Positions 23,250-35,500 of a stretch of 64,000 bases of DNA are shown one piece after another. Source of the DNA: Juglans regia (Eukaryota; Streptophyta; Magnoliopsida; Fagales; Juglandaceae). Positions within the stretch are counted from its first letter, which is position 1, and each line of letters opens with the position of its first letter. The translations under genes and the position numbers were made by a program. The notes beneath the pieces are model-generated. The model had not been told where the DNA came from. It worked only from the letters and a program-made list of their open reading frames with translations, and searched no databases. The stretch is from contig NC_049904.1 of the NCBI RefSeq assembly GCF_001411555.2, positions 185,373-249,372 of the forward strand, written 5' to 3'.

Positions 23250-24364
23250 CACGCAATTTATTCAATATCTATTGATGAAACAATATTATATCAACATAAG
23301 AAATCCCACAACCTACATTCACAAGGTATAGAAGCTAAGGGCTGGAAAAAAAAACCTGCATACGTCCATCGTTACTCTTTCTAGATCGACATAATGCTCA
23401 TGATATTTTCTACAATTATTTGGTTGATAGGTAGTCAAGTGAAATCACGGCAATTGAGTAGTTTTTTTTCCAACTTATTATTTATTGTTGCCTTAATGTA
23501 TTCCCAACGGGATAATTTTCGCCGGTATAGAGTTTCTCAGCATTATTTTTCATTCATTTATTGAATAGGGATAAATGATGAGGTATCATCTTTCTTGAGC
23601 ATTTTCAAGAACTTCTAAGATATTTTGGTTTTTTCATTGTATTTAGAATTCAATCTACACCCCTTACAAGTATAACATGAATTCTATTAAATGTTATATC
23701 AAGCAATTTAACAAAAGACTACTAATTGATACTTGAAAGAACAAACATTTCCATCTGAAATACATGTTTTTCTTTTCCTGGCAATTTTTACTCTACAGGA
23801 TGATTGTAGGAGTCTCAATATTCTAATAGCTTTTTTTTTTTTAAATATAACAATCCCTTGCCCAAAAAACGAAAGGAGACACAGACCAACATATTGTAGA
23901 ACTCAATGAACAACGTACAATGGGCTGTATCTAACCAAAAAATGCATACTTTTTAGTTACTTTTTATGTTCCTTGTATGATTAAATGTGCATGAACTAAG
24001 AACCGTAATGGGATTTAACCAATGACAAGTAATGATAAACACAGCCCATATATACATAATATGGACATCTAGTTCTCATACCTCTAGTATAAATAGAACT
24101 TCTTGTAAAGTGGAAAAAAGGAAGAAGCCATATTTGTTCCTTGCTTTTTCTTTTTCTTTACTTCATTTTCCTGATTTGATTTTGATTGGTTCAAGAAGTT
24201 ACGACTAGGTCCAAAGTAACTGAGATTCAAATTTAATAGCCTTTTTGTTGCATGGGATATGGATTCCGATCTCGGGCCTATCCTTTTATATATTGAGGAT
24301 AGATTTACACATAAATCTTATATGAAGTATATGTACTAAGTGATTAGTTTAATGTAATAAGTCA

Positions 24365-24406
24365 GATCCATTAAGTTATAAAAAGAGTTTTATAACTTAA
24401 TGGATC
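24365..24406. repeat. Perfect 19-bp inverted repeat, 4-nt loop
   Basis: Left arm 24365-24383 ('gatccattaagttataaaa') and right arm 24388-24406 are exact reverse complements around 'agag'. No coding frame covers it and no poly-T tract follows, so a terminator role is not indicated. It may be a foldback element core. Confidence 0.9.
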
Positions 24407-25054
24407 ATCACGTCATTAACTAAATTTGCAGAGACATTTAAATATTTAGTTAATTAACAGATGTCTACCACATGCAACTGAACATCGGATCCACCAGTTG
24501 TGTCTTCCAGTCCTATAGGAGCTGGGTATATATAGTATAGCCCTTTATCTAATCTAAACAACTGCACTAACATATTATTGCATGCTTCCCATCACACAGA
24601 AATTACATTTCAAGTCAAGCATAACATGCCCAATATTTTGAGATATTTTATTTATTGGGATTTAGAAGCTTGCGTTCGCATCCCACTGTGCTTTAAATAT
24701 TTGTGAATGTATTCTAAATATCTGAGTCCGATTCATTATATATGTGTAGGAATATGTACATGTTTCTCTTTGCATTTCCTATGTTGTTGATAATCTTGCA
24801 GAAGCAAATGGGTGATGCCGTTTGGTCCTTATCAACTATTCTGACATGTATATATAAGTTTTGGCCGAATCAACCTATTGGAGGTTATGGCAGGGCAAAC
24901 AAAGTGGGAAACTTTCAGATTTTGGAGGTGATGAATGAAGTTGAAATGAATGGTCAACATAAAACGCGCACAGATTATAAAATGAATGGTCAACATATAG
25001 CCTCATGCATAGCAATAAGGATGGCTTAATGGGACCAAATTGTTTCCAAAACTT

Positions 25055-25082
25055 TTCTTTTCTTTTTCTTATAAGTAAAAAA
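25055..25082 (-). mobile_element. Micro-insertion: retroposon tail
   Basis: A T-rich piece containing 'ttcttataagtaaaa' lies between near-identical copies of an 11-bp word (25044-25054 'ttccaaaactt', 25083-25093 'ttccagaactt'). It resembles an antisense LINE/SINE 3' tail (TTACTTAT-type end plus poly-A) with a target-site duplication. Confidence 0.55.
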
Positions 25083-25491
25083 TTCCAGAACTTGATTAAA
25101 TAATTTATTTCTACTAGACAAAATAAGGGCCAAATATTTAGCATTCACAACCAGTTGACCACTGCTTGCAATACCGTAGGTGTCTCCATAAATATTTTCG
25201 GATGTTATCAACAACCCAAAACCTCCACAAAACACAGATCAAACAACATCAAATCGGCTCATTTCAGATGTTATCAACAATCAAAAAAATATACAACATC
25301 AACAACCCACAAAACACAGATTAAACAAATAGGAATGGATGTCCAAGACGATCGGAGATGCAACGAAAAGAGGAAAATATAAATTCATTTTATTTAATTT
25401 CTTACCCTTGCAAGACGACCTACGGTGGCTCTCGGCAGCAGCAAACCAGTGGAGGACTGAATCGTGCGGAAATGGTGAAGTTGAACAACCC

Positions 25492-25865
25492 GTACAAAAA
25501 CTCAAAACCCAATGGAGAATATTTGCCACTCGGTGCCGCCGTGATGGAGTCACGCACTTCCGGAGTGATGGAGACGCATGGGGCTGTCAGAGGGTCAGGC
25601 CGGCGGCGACACGAGCTGGGGGAGTGGATGAGAGAACGATTCTCGCGGGGGAAGGATTTCTGAGCCGAACCAGAACGCGTACAAAAACTCAAAACCCAGT
25701 GGAGAATATTTGCCACTCGGTGCCGCTGTGATGGAGCCACGCACTTCCGGAGTGATGGAGACGCATGGGGCTGTCAGAGTGTCAGGCCGACAGCGACACG
25801 AGCTGGGGGAGTGGATGAGAGAACCGTTCTCGCGGGGGAAGGATTTCTGAGCCGAAGCAGAACGC
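25492..25865. repeat. 187-bp tandem duplication, two units
   Basis: Units start at 25492 and 25679 with 'gtacaaaaactcaaaaccca' and stay nearly identical through 'gggctgtcagag' and 'gaaggatttctgagccgaa'. The block is GC-richer than its surroundings and ends in a run of G at 25867-25878. On the minus strand it lies about 2.2 kb upstream of the FAR1-like ATG and could be an untranslated leader or promoter; this is inference. Confidence 0.9.
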
Positions 25866-25985
25866 GGGGGGGGGGGGAAATTGAAATAAAACTAAAGAAG
25901 AAGACGCACGTTTTCATTTAAAAAATAATAATAATAAATAAATTACACGCGGAGGATGGATGAACAGTGGACTGTTGTATAGATG

Positions 25986-26013
25986 AAGCGTATAGAGTGG
26001 GACTCTTGCGTCT
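25986..26013. repeat. 28-bp direct repeat, copy 1 (copy 2 at 26362-26389)
   Basis: The identical word 'aagcgtatagagtgggactc' plus 8 more bases occurs at 25986 and 26362 in the same orientation, 376 bp apart. Copy 2 is in the 5' region of the endoglucanase gene. Copy 1 directly precedes the right copy of the 134-bp repeat. Confidence 0.92.
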
Positions 26014-26020
26014 TTTAATC

Positions 26021-26154
26021 AAATTATCTTACTCTAATTATTTTTTGATACTTTGCAAATCAGTTACCGAGCCCAACGATTTGACGATGGAGGGATGAGT
26101 TTAATCAAATTAACGAGACTTAAGAAAGTGAGAGAAAGAGGATGGTTAGATCAA
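26021..26154. repeat. 134-bp direct repeat, right copy
   Basis: Same-orientation partner of 13176-13309, with one mismatch. The sequence beyond it (from 26155) leads into the endoglucanase 5' flank. Confidence 0.93.
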
Positions 26155-26587
26155 ATGGCAATGTCGACTAGTGGAAGGTCACTGTCACCAGACAGCAACC
26201 AAAAACCCATGTGACATTGGAGACATTATTATTATTAATCAATTCTTTACCACATAATTGTTGACTCCCACCGACAGCAGGTCATCCCCACACGCCGGAT
26301 CCTACAGTTTTATTACTCTGAATTCCCACAACAGTTACTCCGCACTCTTCCCTTTCCAATAAAGCGTATAGAGTGGGACTCTTGCGTCTCGTCCTTTCAA
26401 ATTTGTGCTGCAACGCTACTGCTACGATTACACCTATTTCTGTTCAGATTTTATCTTGATATTTGTGTTGGATCCGGGCACCTTAATCCGCTCCTCCCTG
26501 GTCTTTTGTGTTTTTGGTGAGAAGCCGCTCCCGCAACACTAATAATTTGGTGGGAAGCAAGCAACTCAAAGGAAGATAAATCAAAAG
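26155..26587 (+). promoter_or_regulatory. Upstream region and 5' leader of the endoglucanase gene
   Basis: Non-coding DNA directly before the GH9 start codon. It includes 'ctccctggtcttttgtgttt' and an A/G-rich run just before the ATG. No unambiguous TATA box was picked out. It contains the second 28-bp repeat copy, so part of the presumed promoter is duplicated upstream. Confidence 0.4.
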
Positions 26588-29500
26588 ATGAGCATGTACG
26601 GGAGGGATCCTTGGGGTGGGCCCCTTGAGATAAACGCGGCGGACTCGGCCACAGACGATGACCGGAGCCGTAATCTGCAGGACTTGGACAGGGCGGCGCT
26701 ATCTCGCCCTCTCGACGAGACCCAGCAGAGCTGGCTGCTAGGCCCGGGCGAGCAGAAGAAGAAGAAGTACGTGGATCTGGGCTGCATCATCGTCAGCCGC
26801 AAGATCTTCGTCTGGACCGTCGGCACGCTGCTTGTCTCTGCCTTCTTGGCCGGCTTCATCACCCTAATCGTCAAGACCGTACCACGCCACCACCACTCCC
26901 ATCCGCCCCCTGACAACTACACCCTCGCCCTCCACAAGGCCCTTATGTTCTTCAACGCCCAACGATGTAATTTTACTTACTTTACCTCTTTGTTGTTAAA
27001 TAGATCTGGTTTTGTTTGATAAATATACTCCCCTTGATTGCTATGTGGCTCCACCACTGACCTGGGCCCTGCTCGATTTGATGAGAAAAACTTGGGTCTA
27101 AAATAGACGGCTTTGATTAATTCACTAGATTAAAGCAAAAGCAATTTCAGATTCGATTATGACAACCATTTCAAAAGATTAATCATTAAAAGATTATATT
27201 CTCACCCGATACAGAAGTAAAATATATTTACTTAAATGTAGTTTCAATATGTCAAAAACTAAAGCAAAGCTGGGCGTGGAAAACCTTGGACCGATTCTTT
27301 ACGATACTTTGGTTTTACATTGTTCAATCAATTTTTTTACTAGAAAGTTAGAAACATGATAATTCCTTTACCGATAGAATAAATAATAAAAAAACTTCTG
27401 TACAAAAAACGGTATCTTACAATTTCCTTTTTTACTAGAAAAACTTATATTAATTGTCAACTCCATTGCCATGCATGTTTTTATATAGGATATAGGATTA
27501 GTGATGAAGCGATTGCAGAATATGATAACTTGTATGAGACTGATTTTACTTTCGTACACGAACAACTTATATTAATTGCAAAACTCCATTGCAATGCATG
27601 TTTCAATACGATATAGGACTAGTTTCCTATTTGAGCTGTGCGTTGGTTTTAGGACTCGTTTGGATTCGTAAGTGATCTCAGCTCATCTCAACTCATTTCA
27701 GCTCATCTCAGTTCATCTCAACTCATCTCACTACTATTCAGCAGCTTTAACTCATAAATCTCACTACTATTCACAACTCATCTCATTACTATTCACAATC
27801 CATCTCAGCTCATCTCAACTCATCTCAAATCATCTTCGAATCCAAACGTCTCCTTAACATCCATTTGTTTTCTTTCTGTACACATCTACGATGGGAAGTC
27901 TGTTCCAGTGACTCCTCGCTGGAATTAACTTTCTTTAGTCTTTACCATCATTTTACAGTTTTGGGACAAACAGGGGCCTCCTTAAACATCTTTTAATAGA
28001 AACAAAGGTGTTCATTTTATCAATGGAGGGTGGAAACTATTGTCACATCACTGAGAGGGTTAGGAAGGTAACCAAGGGGATTGTGCTCAACCATCCCAGT
28101 GCTTGCTGGCTGGCGAACACAGTAGAAGAATGTTTATTATCGAGGGGAAGGAAAGATTTTTACAAGACGTATCGGGGCGGAACCAAAGCTTTGTTTGCTC
28201 ATAAGGGTTCTAATGCTTATGGGCGTTTCTTGGAAGTAACAGACTACGGTGGTGCCAGCGGGGGTTGAGGTCTTTTAGTGATCCCGGAAGGGACGAAAGG
28301 AAAGGACTGGAAAAGTTTGTCTATGGAGTTAAAGTATGTTCTGTCAATGCATACTTCGGCTAAGAAGGCTCCAGTTTTGGCTCTACGACTGGACAGAGAG
28401 GTGGACAAGGGGAAGGAGACGGGGAGGTGGACCAAGTCGTATGTAGAGGCAGCGTTTGGTGTTGCAAGGAAAAGGGCGGCAATGCATGGAGGTACGAGCC
28501 ACCCCTTGGCATTATAGCAAGGTGAAAAAAACAAAAAGGGTGCATGGTAGGGGTACATACAGGCGATAATACAGAGAAATACGACATACGTGATGTACCT
28601 GAAATGGGGAGTGGGACTCTGTCCTATGTCTATCCAAATGAAAGTGAGGTGTAGAGGCCTCTGGGAGGAAATGGAATTACTTAGGAAGGAGATAGAAATG
28701 TTGATATCTAAAGTAGACGAGGGCTTGGGCTTGGGCCAAGGCCACTGGACTCTAGAAATAGGAAAAACTAAGATGCTTAGTGGGCGGAAGCTACTCAGGC
28801 CCGACAAAGGAAAGACCAAGATTGGGTTGGGCCGGATGGGCCCAAATGGATTTCCTAGTATGAAATGGAGGCTAAAATAGTTTGGGCCCTTTTTTGAAAA
28901 GGGCCCAAAGTCTGGGCCCATATCACAGATTTGTGGGAGGCTTGCTCCACCTGGGCCCATGGACCCATTTCTAATACACCGGCTAGAGCAGCCACCTACC
29001 TCTACGCTGGTAACTCTTGTCTCCGATTCTGGTAGCACCTACGCTGGCCAATCTTTGTCAGTACCAACAGAGCCTATGCAGATCTGCACGTTGGTGCCTA
29101 CGAAGAACATGGATGGGCCATTAGATCTTGGGGTGGCACAAACTCTGGCGCTGGCGCTATTTGGGTTGCCTCCCTTAGCCATGGCGGTGAAGCTATGGTC
29201 CTAGCATCGGAGAAGGCTATGGCACCGAGCTTTGTAGATGAGGAGATGGCAGAGTCGCCGGAAGTCTAGAAGCACTTCCGGAAGCCACATAAACCATTGA
29301 CAAAACCTTCTGAGCTGGTTGCCAACTGCCATTCTGTGCTGTCTATTGTTCCGATGCTGGAAAAAAAAAATTCAGCCAAGAAACAACTGTCTGTTTTTAT
29401 TGGAAGTGCGGAATCAATGGGTGAAATGGGGGAGGCCAAATTGGCTAGTACGCTAGTTTTGTTTGAGGCTAATAAGGACAGGGAGGAAGAACCAATTCCT

Positions 29501-32500
29501 CTAAACTTATTTCATCCCAACGTGTCAGGTTGGGTTATCCAGACAACTATGGAAATTAATCATTGTGTAGGGATTACATGTGAGTGTTTTGAAGCTGAAT
29601 TTATGGCCTTACTCACAGCCATAGAGGTTGGGAATGCACAATCCAAATACGATCTATCCCTTAATTTGTCTAAAAAGAAGGACAGAGAACTCAAGAGGCT
29701 TATGTGGGCAATGATAAATGATGGTGGAGAGAAGAGCTCTAACCGGGAGCGTTGCAAGGGGAGGGGTAAGATGGTTGCTCTATGAAATGGGTAGAATTTT
29801 GCATCTATACAGTTCGATTCTCTATCTTGTTAGAATGGTTCACCAGTGGGTTTCTTCAACTCCTATCGTGGTTTGAGACACCAAGATGATTGAGAGCTTG
29901 GTGGACGGTGGGCTACTCTAGTTTTTCGGTGGGGAATGACGATCTATCTTAACATTTGTCACCTGCTATTTGCTGATGACACTCTCATCTTTTGTAGTGC
30001 ACATCTTGGACACATTCAATCATTGAGGGCTTTACTCCTTTGTTTTGAAGTTGCATTGTGCTTGAGAATTAATCTTTCAAAGTTTGAATTAGTGCCAGTG
30101 GGGGCTGTCCATGAAGCGGAGAATTTAGCTTCTCTCTTGGGTTGCAAGGTATCATCTTTGCCTCTGAAGTATCTTGGTTTACCATTGGGTGCTTCCTTTA
30201 AATCTGAAAGGATTTGGAATGGTGTGGTTGAAAAGGTGGAGTGTAGATTGGCTTATTGGAAGAGGTTACATTTGTTAAAAGGTGGTAGGTTGACTTTGAT
30301 TAAAAGTACTCTTTCAAACTTACCTACCTACTTTTTGTCCTTGTTCCCGCTCCCCACAAAGGTAGCTAACCGCATTGAAAATTTACAAAGAGATTTCTTG
30401 TGAAGTAGATTGGGGGAAGAGTTCAAATTTCATTTGGTTAATTGGTCAACTATTTGTACTCCAATTTCTTGGGGAGGATTGGGGATTCGCCACTTGATGA
30501 AATTCAATCAAGCCCTATTAGATAAATGGTTGTGGAGGTACCAACATGAAAGGGGGGTCCTATGGAAGTCTGTTATAGATTCACAGTTTGGAGAGACTTG
30601 GGGAGGATAGTGCTCGAATGATGTACAAGGCACACATGGGGGTTGGGGTTGTGGAAATATATTAGGAGACATTGGGAGACCTTTTGAGGACATGAACATA
30701 TTGTGGTGGGCGATGGTTCTCGTGTCAGATTTTGGTATGACAAATGGTGTGGTAACCATAGCCTCCAAGACACATTCCCTACCATTTTTGAGCTTGCACG
30801 AGAAAATGATGTAGCGATTGCCGATCTTTTTTTTTTTTTTATTGGCTTTGGGTGTCTAGGAACAACGTTTTGACTAATCCCAGAGGTACACAGGCCCTCG
30901 ACAAGGAGTTTCCCACAAGTGCAGTTTGGGTAATTCAACGGAAAAATCCCCCAGTCTGATGGCCTCTAGAGATTGTTTGCACCCATGGGTATTTGAACCT
31001 TAGACGTGGGGGGAGCATATCCCCAAGCCCAAGGCCTTTACCACTTGAGCGCCAACCCCTAAGGGTTGCGATTATTGATCTTTTGGCCTTTTCCAATGTC
31101 TCTCCTCAATGGAATATTGATTTCATTAGGGCAGCCCAAGATTGGGAGTTTGAGACTATTACAGAGTTCTTTGCGGCATTGTATTCAGTAAGTATGACAG
31201 GGGGCACCGGCAATAAGATGCACTAGAGCCATTCCAAGAAAGGTGAGGTCATTGGTAGATCATTTTACCAAGTTCTAATGAGTCCTGAAATGACCATGTT
31301 CCTATGGAAGAGTATATGGCAAACGAAAGTTCATTCAAAAGTGGCTTTTTTCATTTGGACAACATCATTGGACAAGATCCTTACCACAAATAGCTTAAGG
31401 AAATGCCGGATAATAGTGTTGAATTGGTGTTATATGTGTAAGAAGCATGAGAAATCAGTACATCATTTGCTTTTACACTGCGAGGTGGCCATGACCATGT
31501 GGGATGATTTTTTCACGAGAATCAGATTGTCATGGGTCATACCTCTTAGATTGGTAGATTTTCTCGCAAGCTAGAGAGGCCTTCACGGTAACTCATTAGT
31601 GGTGGCTATCTGGCGAATGGTTCCTATATGTATGTGTTGGTGTATTTGGAGGGAGAGAAATGCTAGAAGCTTTGAAGATCGCGAGAGAACAACGGATGAG
31701 CTAAAAGTTTTCTTTTTTAAGTCATTGTTCTTATGGGCAGGGGCCATAGTTTGTAACAGACTAAGTGTCCATGACTTTCTATTTTCAATTGTAACCTCTA
31801 ACTAGGTGCTTATCATGTATACTACTTGTGTACCTAGGCTTTGCCTATTTCTATGAATAAAATTTCTTGATTACCTATAAAAAAAAAAAAAAAAAGTATA
31901 TAGGACTAGTGAAGAAGCGATTTCAGAATATGAAAAATTTTATGAGACTAATTATACTTTTTTATTGATGTAAAAATGTTTATACAAAAACATATCAATT
32001 TTTTTTCGACTTTTTATATTAAATAGATTTTGCACTGCTGAATTAAAATTTTGGCTCCGCCACTGGCCCTAGCGTTACGGGTTATCAAGTTAGTAAACTA
32101 CTTCATTCTCTTCATCTTTTTTGCTTTGTAATCACAGCCGGGAAACTCCCAAAGCATAATAATGTCTCATGGAGAGGGAGCTCGTGTCTGGATGATGGCA
32201 AATCCGATTCTGCCACTTTTTACAAAGATCTGGTGGGTGGCTATTATGATGCTGGAGATGCCATCAAGTTCAACTTCCCAGCCTCGTTTGCCATGACCAT
32301 GTTGAGCTGGAGTGTAATAGAATACAGTGCCAGATATGAAGCTGCTGGGGAGCTCAACCATGTTAAAGAGATAATAAAATGGGGGACTGATTACCTTCTC
32401 AAGACTTTCAACAATTCCGCTGATACCATAGGCAGGATTGCTGCGCAGGTACAGCTTTATACTTGGTCATTCATTTAACCATATAGCTGCTATGCTTTGC

Positions 32501-35500
32501 TTGTACCCACGTTTTGATGCATGTTTGTCCATGCTCATGCTGTAATCATGTTGAAATTTCGAGTTTTAGGAAATCTGGTACTGAGTCATGAAACTGTACT
32601 TAAGACATGCTACATGCTGTATGTGGGTGATGTACATGTAGTGTTGTTAAAAGCACCCTTAAGCGAAAAGCACCAAGGCCAAAGCGCTTCGCTTATCAAA
32701 AGCGATTCGCTTATCAAAAGCGATTCGCTTTTGAGGCAAAAGCGCTTCGCTTATCAAAAGCGAATCACATTTACAAAAGCACGCTTTGTGGGTGCTTAAA
32801 GCGCAAAAAAACTTGTTTTTATAATTTTTTGAGAAAAATTATAAAATATCATTTTAAGACCGAGAAAATGATGTAAACAAATTTTCTAAGAATTTAGATG
32901 ATATTGAAGATCATTTACAGACCATAGCCCCACATAATGTCATATGTGATGTATATGCTTTGAACTCGATATAATAGTCCAAGTTGGCTCTCTAGAGGGA
33001 ATGATATCCGATTGCTTATGTTTGCATAGAAGTACGTACCTACAGTTCTTGAGCTTTTTTGGTCATGAAACTTTTGGTATAGTTTAACTCAAGCATGTAC
33101 TTTAATTTGATTATGACTATTGAATAATTTTTTTATAATTGGCTATCAATATCATATATGTGTATCTCAAGTAAAGCACAAGAGAATTATATAAAATTTA
33201 TGTTTAAGTAAAGCTTGCCCACCACGTGGGTGGGGCCACCTCATACTGGTTGTTCTAGTTTTTGTCTTTTGTTTTTCTAAGTCTGATATATCTAAATAAA
33301 ACAAGGGTTTTTGACCAAAATTTCCTAAATCTATGTAATTTGTTGATTACTTGATTTTCATATTGCATTACTCTGATAAGTTGAGTTCTATTATTACCAT
33401 CTTTTTTTTTAAAACCTTTTTTATTGTATTTTGTGGGTTTTTTGTTATTATACATTAGGCTCTAGACTGCGTTTGTGCTCAAGTGTGCCTAGCGCTTTTG
33501 ACAACACTTAAACACTATGTATATGTGATTCATGCGTGTTCCTCCAGGTTTAAGGTTCAAAACCTTGGGTACAAAAAATTTCTAGAGGCCATCGGATTGA
33601 GGGAATTTCTCTTTGAATTACTCGAGGTGCACTTGTAGAAAGCTTCTTGCTGAGGGCCTGTGCACCCAAGGATTAGTTGGGACTTTGTTCCCTTACACCT
33701 GGTGCCAATAAATAAATAAATAAATAAAACTTTCCTAATTTAGACCTATGACTCCTATTGGCTGGCAGCTGCTATAATGTGATATCCTTGGGTTTTGGTC
33801 AATACAAGCTGGCTGTGACAGATTAGAAAGTTTTCTTATCTTCCTTGAGCCTATTTGGCAAGTTTCTCTCTTGAAAACTTGCCCCTTTATGGCAGGTTTA
33901 AGTCAAGGTAAACCTGCTAGCCTTAAAATCTTACCTAAATGGTACATAAACACAATCAGCAGTAAATTTATTAAATTATAATTCTTAAAACAATCAAACA
34001 GAAGTTAAATTAGGGCATGTTTCGAAATGATGAAAAATAAAACTCTAATTTTGTAAATGGGGTATGAAAATTCATCAAAATAAAGTTGGAGTTTTTCTTT
34101 TGGATCCCTCGTGGATTACGTGGCTAATTTTGGCTTCCTTCTCATTTTTGACAGGTTGGGGTTGGAGATACTTCTGGAGGGAGTACAACTCCTAATGATC
34201 ATTATTGTTGGATGCGTCCTGAGGACATTGATTATAAACGACCTGTGTCTGAATGTAGCAGCTGCTCAGATCTTGCTGCAGAAATGGCTGCTGCTCTAGC
34301 TGCTGCATCTATCGTTTTCAAGGACAACAAGGCCTATTCACAGAAACTCGTCCATGGTGCCCGAACACTCTTCAAGTTTTCAAGGGATCAGAGGGGCAGA
34401 TACAGTGCAAGCGGATCAGAAGCTGCGATGTTTTACAATTCCACTAGCTACTGGGATGAGTTTGTATGGGGTGGTGCCTGGTTGTACTATGCAACTGGTA
34501 ACTCCTCCTATCTTCAGCTTGCCACCACACCTGGTCTGGCCAAACATGCGGGTGCTTTCTGGGGCGGCCCTGATTATGGTGTGCTGAGCTGGGACAACAA
34601 ACTTGCTGGTGCTCAGGTAACTTTATATGGTTTCTTGTCACCATGTTATGACTTGTGGTTTGAACCGGTGTTATGCTTTTATATAACTAGGAAGTTAAGG
34701 TCTAAACTTGTTTTTGGCTTTTTTAATGTGGGTTGAACGTGATGGTACATTTACCGCACGTTTGATGTTCATTATTGTACCATCTCATTTGCAAAAGGCC
34801 CATTCACAGAGACCCCCTCGAACTACTATCCCATTTACAATCGATCAAATTTATTTTAGTTCACTCTCAGGCCTCGTTTGTTTTTGCATATGAGATGAGA
34901 TGAATTAAGATAAAAGTTAAAAATTGAATAAAATATTTTAGAATATATATTTTTTAATATTAATATTATTTTGAGATTTGAAAAAGTTGAATTGTTTATT
35001 TTATTTTATTTTATGTGAGAATTTGAGAAAATTGTAATGATTAGATAAGATGAGATATGTTGTGAAAACAAACGAGGCCTAAAGCTACCAAAAAACTGCA
35101 ATGCATCCCCTCCTTAAATAATTTGATATAACTGTCCTAGATTAAAATTAAGAAATTCAACAATTTTAAAATGAAGAAATAAAAAATAGCAAAAACATAA
35201 AAATATTAAATTTTAGAAAATAATTATAAATGTTTTTAAAAAAATGAGTAATAATTTTTTCAAAGCAAAATTAAAAAATTTAAAACAACATTAAAAACAC
35301 GAAAAAGATTTAAAAAATAAAAATCTTGATAAATGTGAATTGTTTTTGTTAATTTTCATTTTAAAAAATCTAGTAGGAATATGTTGTCATTTCTTAGCAT
35401 TTATAGTGGACGTTGTCTTTTTAGGGGAAAAAGGGGGTGCTATAAAATGTTTTAGTAGTTTGGAAGGGTTAATTGAAAATTGGATGGTAGTTTGAGGGGC

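Larger units (their letters stand above)
23250..25491. other. 5' flank of FAR1-like gene and intergenic DNA
   Basis: No supported gene. Contains a perfect hairpin at 24365-24406 and a micro-insertion of a retroposon tail at 25055-25082, both listed separately. A 95-codon plus-strand frame at 24742-25029 has no recognisable features. Confidence 0.45.
27624..31897 (+). mobile_element. LINE retrotransposon, internally deleted, in intron 1
   Basis: A non-LTR element is bracketed by a perfect 13-bp target duplication 'atataggactagt' (27611-27623 and 31898-31910), with a poly-A tail at about 31879-31895 preceded by 'ttgattacctat'. Coding remnants in order: ORF1-like at 28026-28517 ('[10 protein letters not shown]', '[11 protein letters not shown]', one TGA between) and 29297-29785 ('[15 protein letters not shown]'); reverse transcriptase C-terminal part at 29936-30610 with the catalytic 'FADDT' ('[10 protein letters not shown]', 'WGGLGIRHL'); zinc-binding RVT region at 31278-31805 ('[19 protein letters not shown]', '[10 protein letters not shown]', '[12 protein letters not shown]'). 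The endonuclease and the RT fingers are missing between about 29790 and 29935. Stops and a SINE insertion confirm it is dead. Same orientation as the host gene. Confidence 0.9.

Noticed and set aside
24742..25029. 95-codon plus-strand frame
   Set aside because: No recognisable motif, repetitive 'EMNGQH' phrase caused by a short DNA repeat, isolated in intergenic sequence.
13176..26154. The 134-bp direct repeats as LTRs of a 12.8-kb retrotransposon
   Set aside because: The copies lack TG...CA ends, a primer-binding site and a polypurine tract, and the interior has no gag or pol.
28244..29038. Long 264-codon minus-strand frame
   Set aside because: It is the antisense shadow of the LINE's ORF1 region; the plus strand carries the recognisable LINE motifs.
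30985..31056. tRNA gene suggested by A-box and B-box words
   Set aside because: No cloverleaf with acceptor pairing; the boxes belong to a SINE with tail and flanking duplication.
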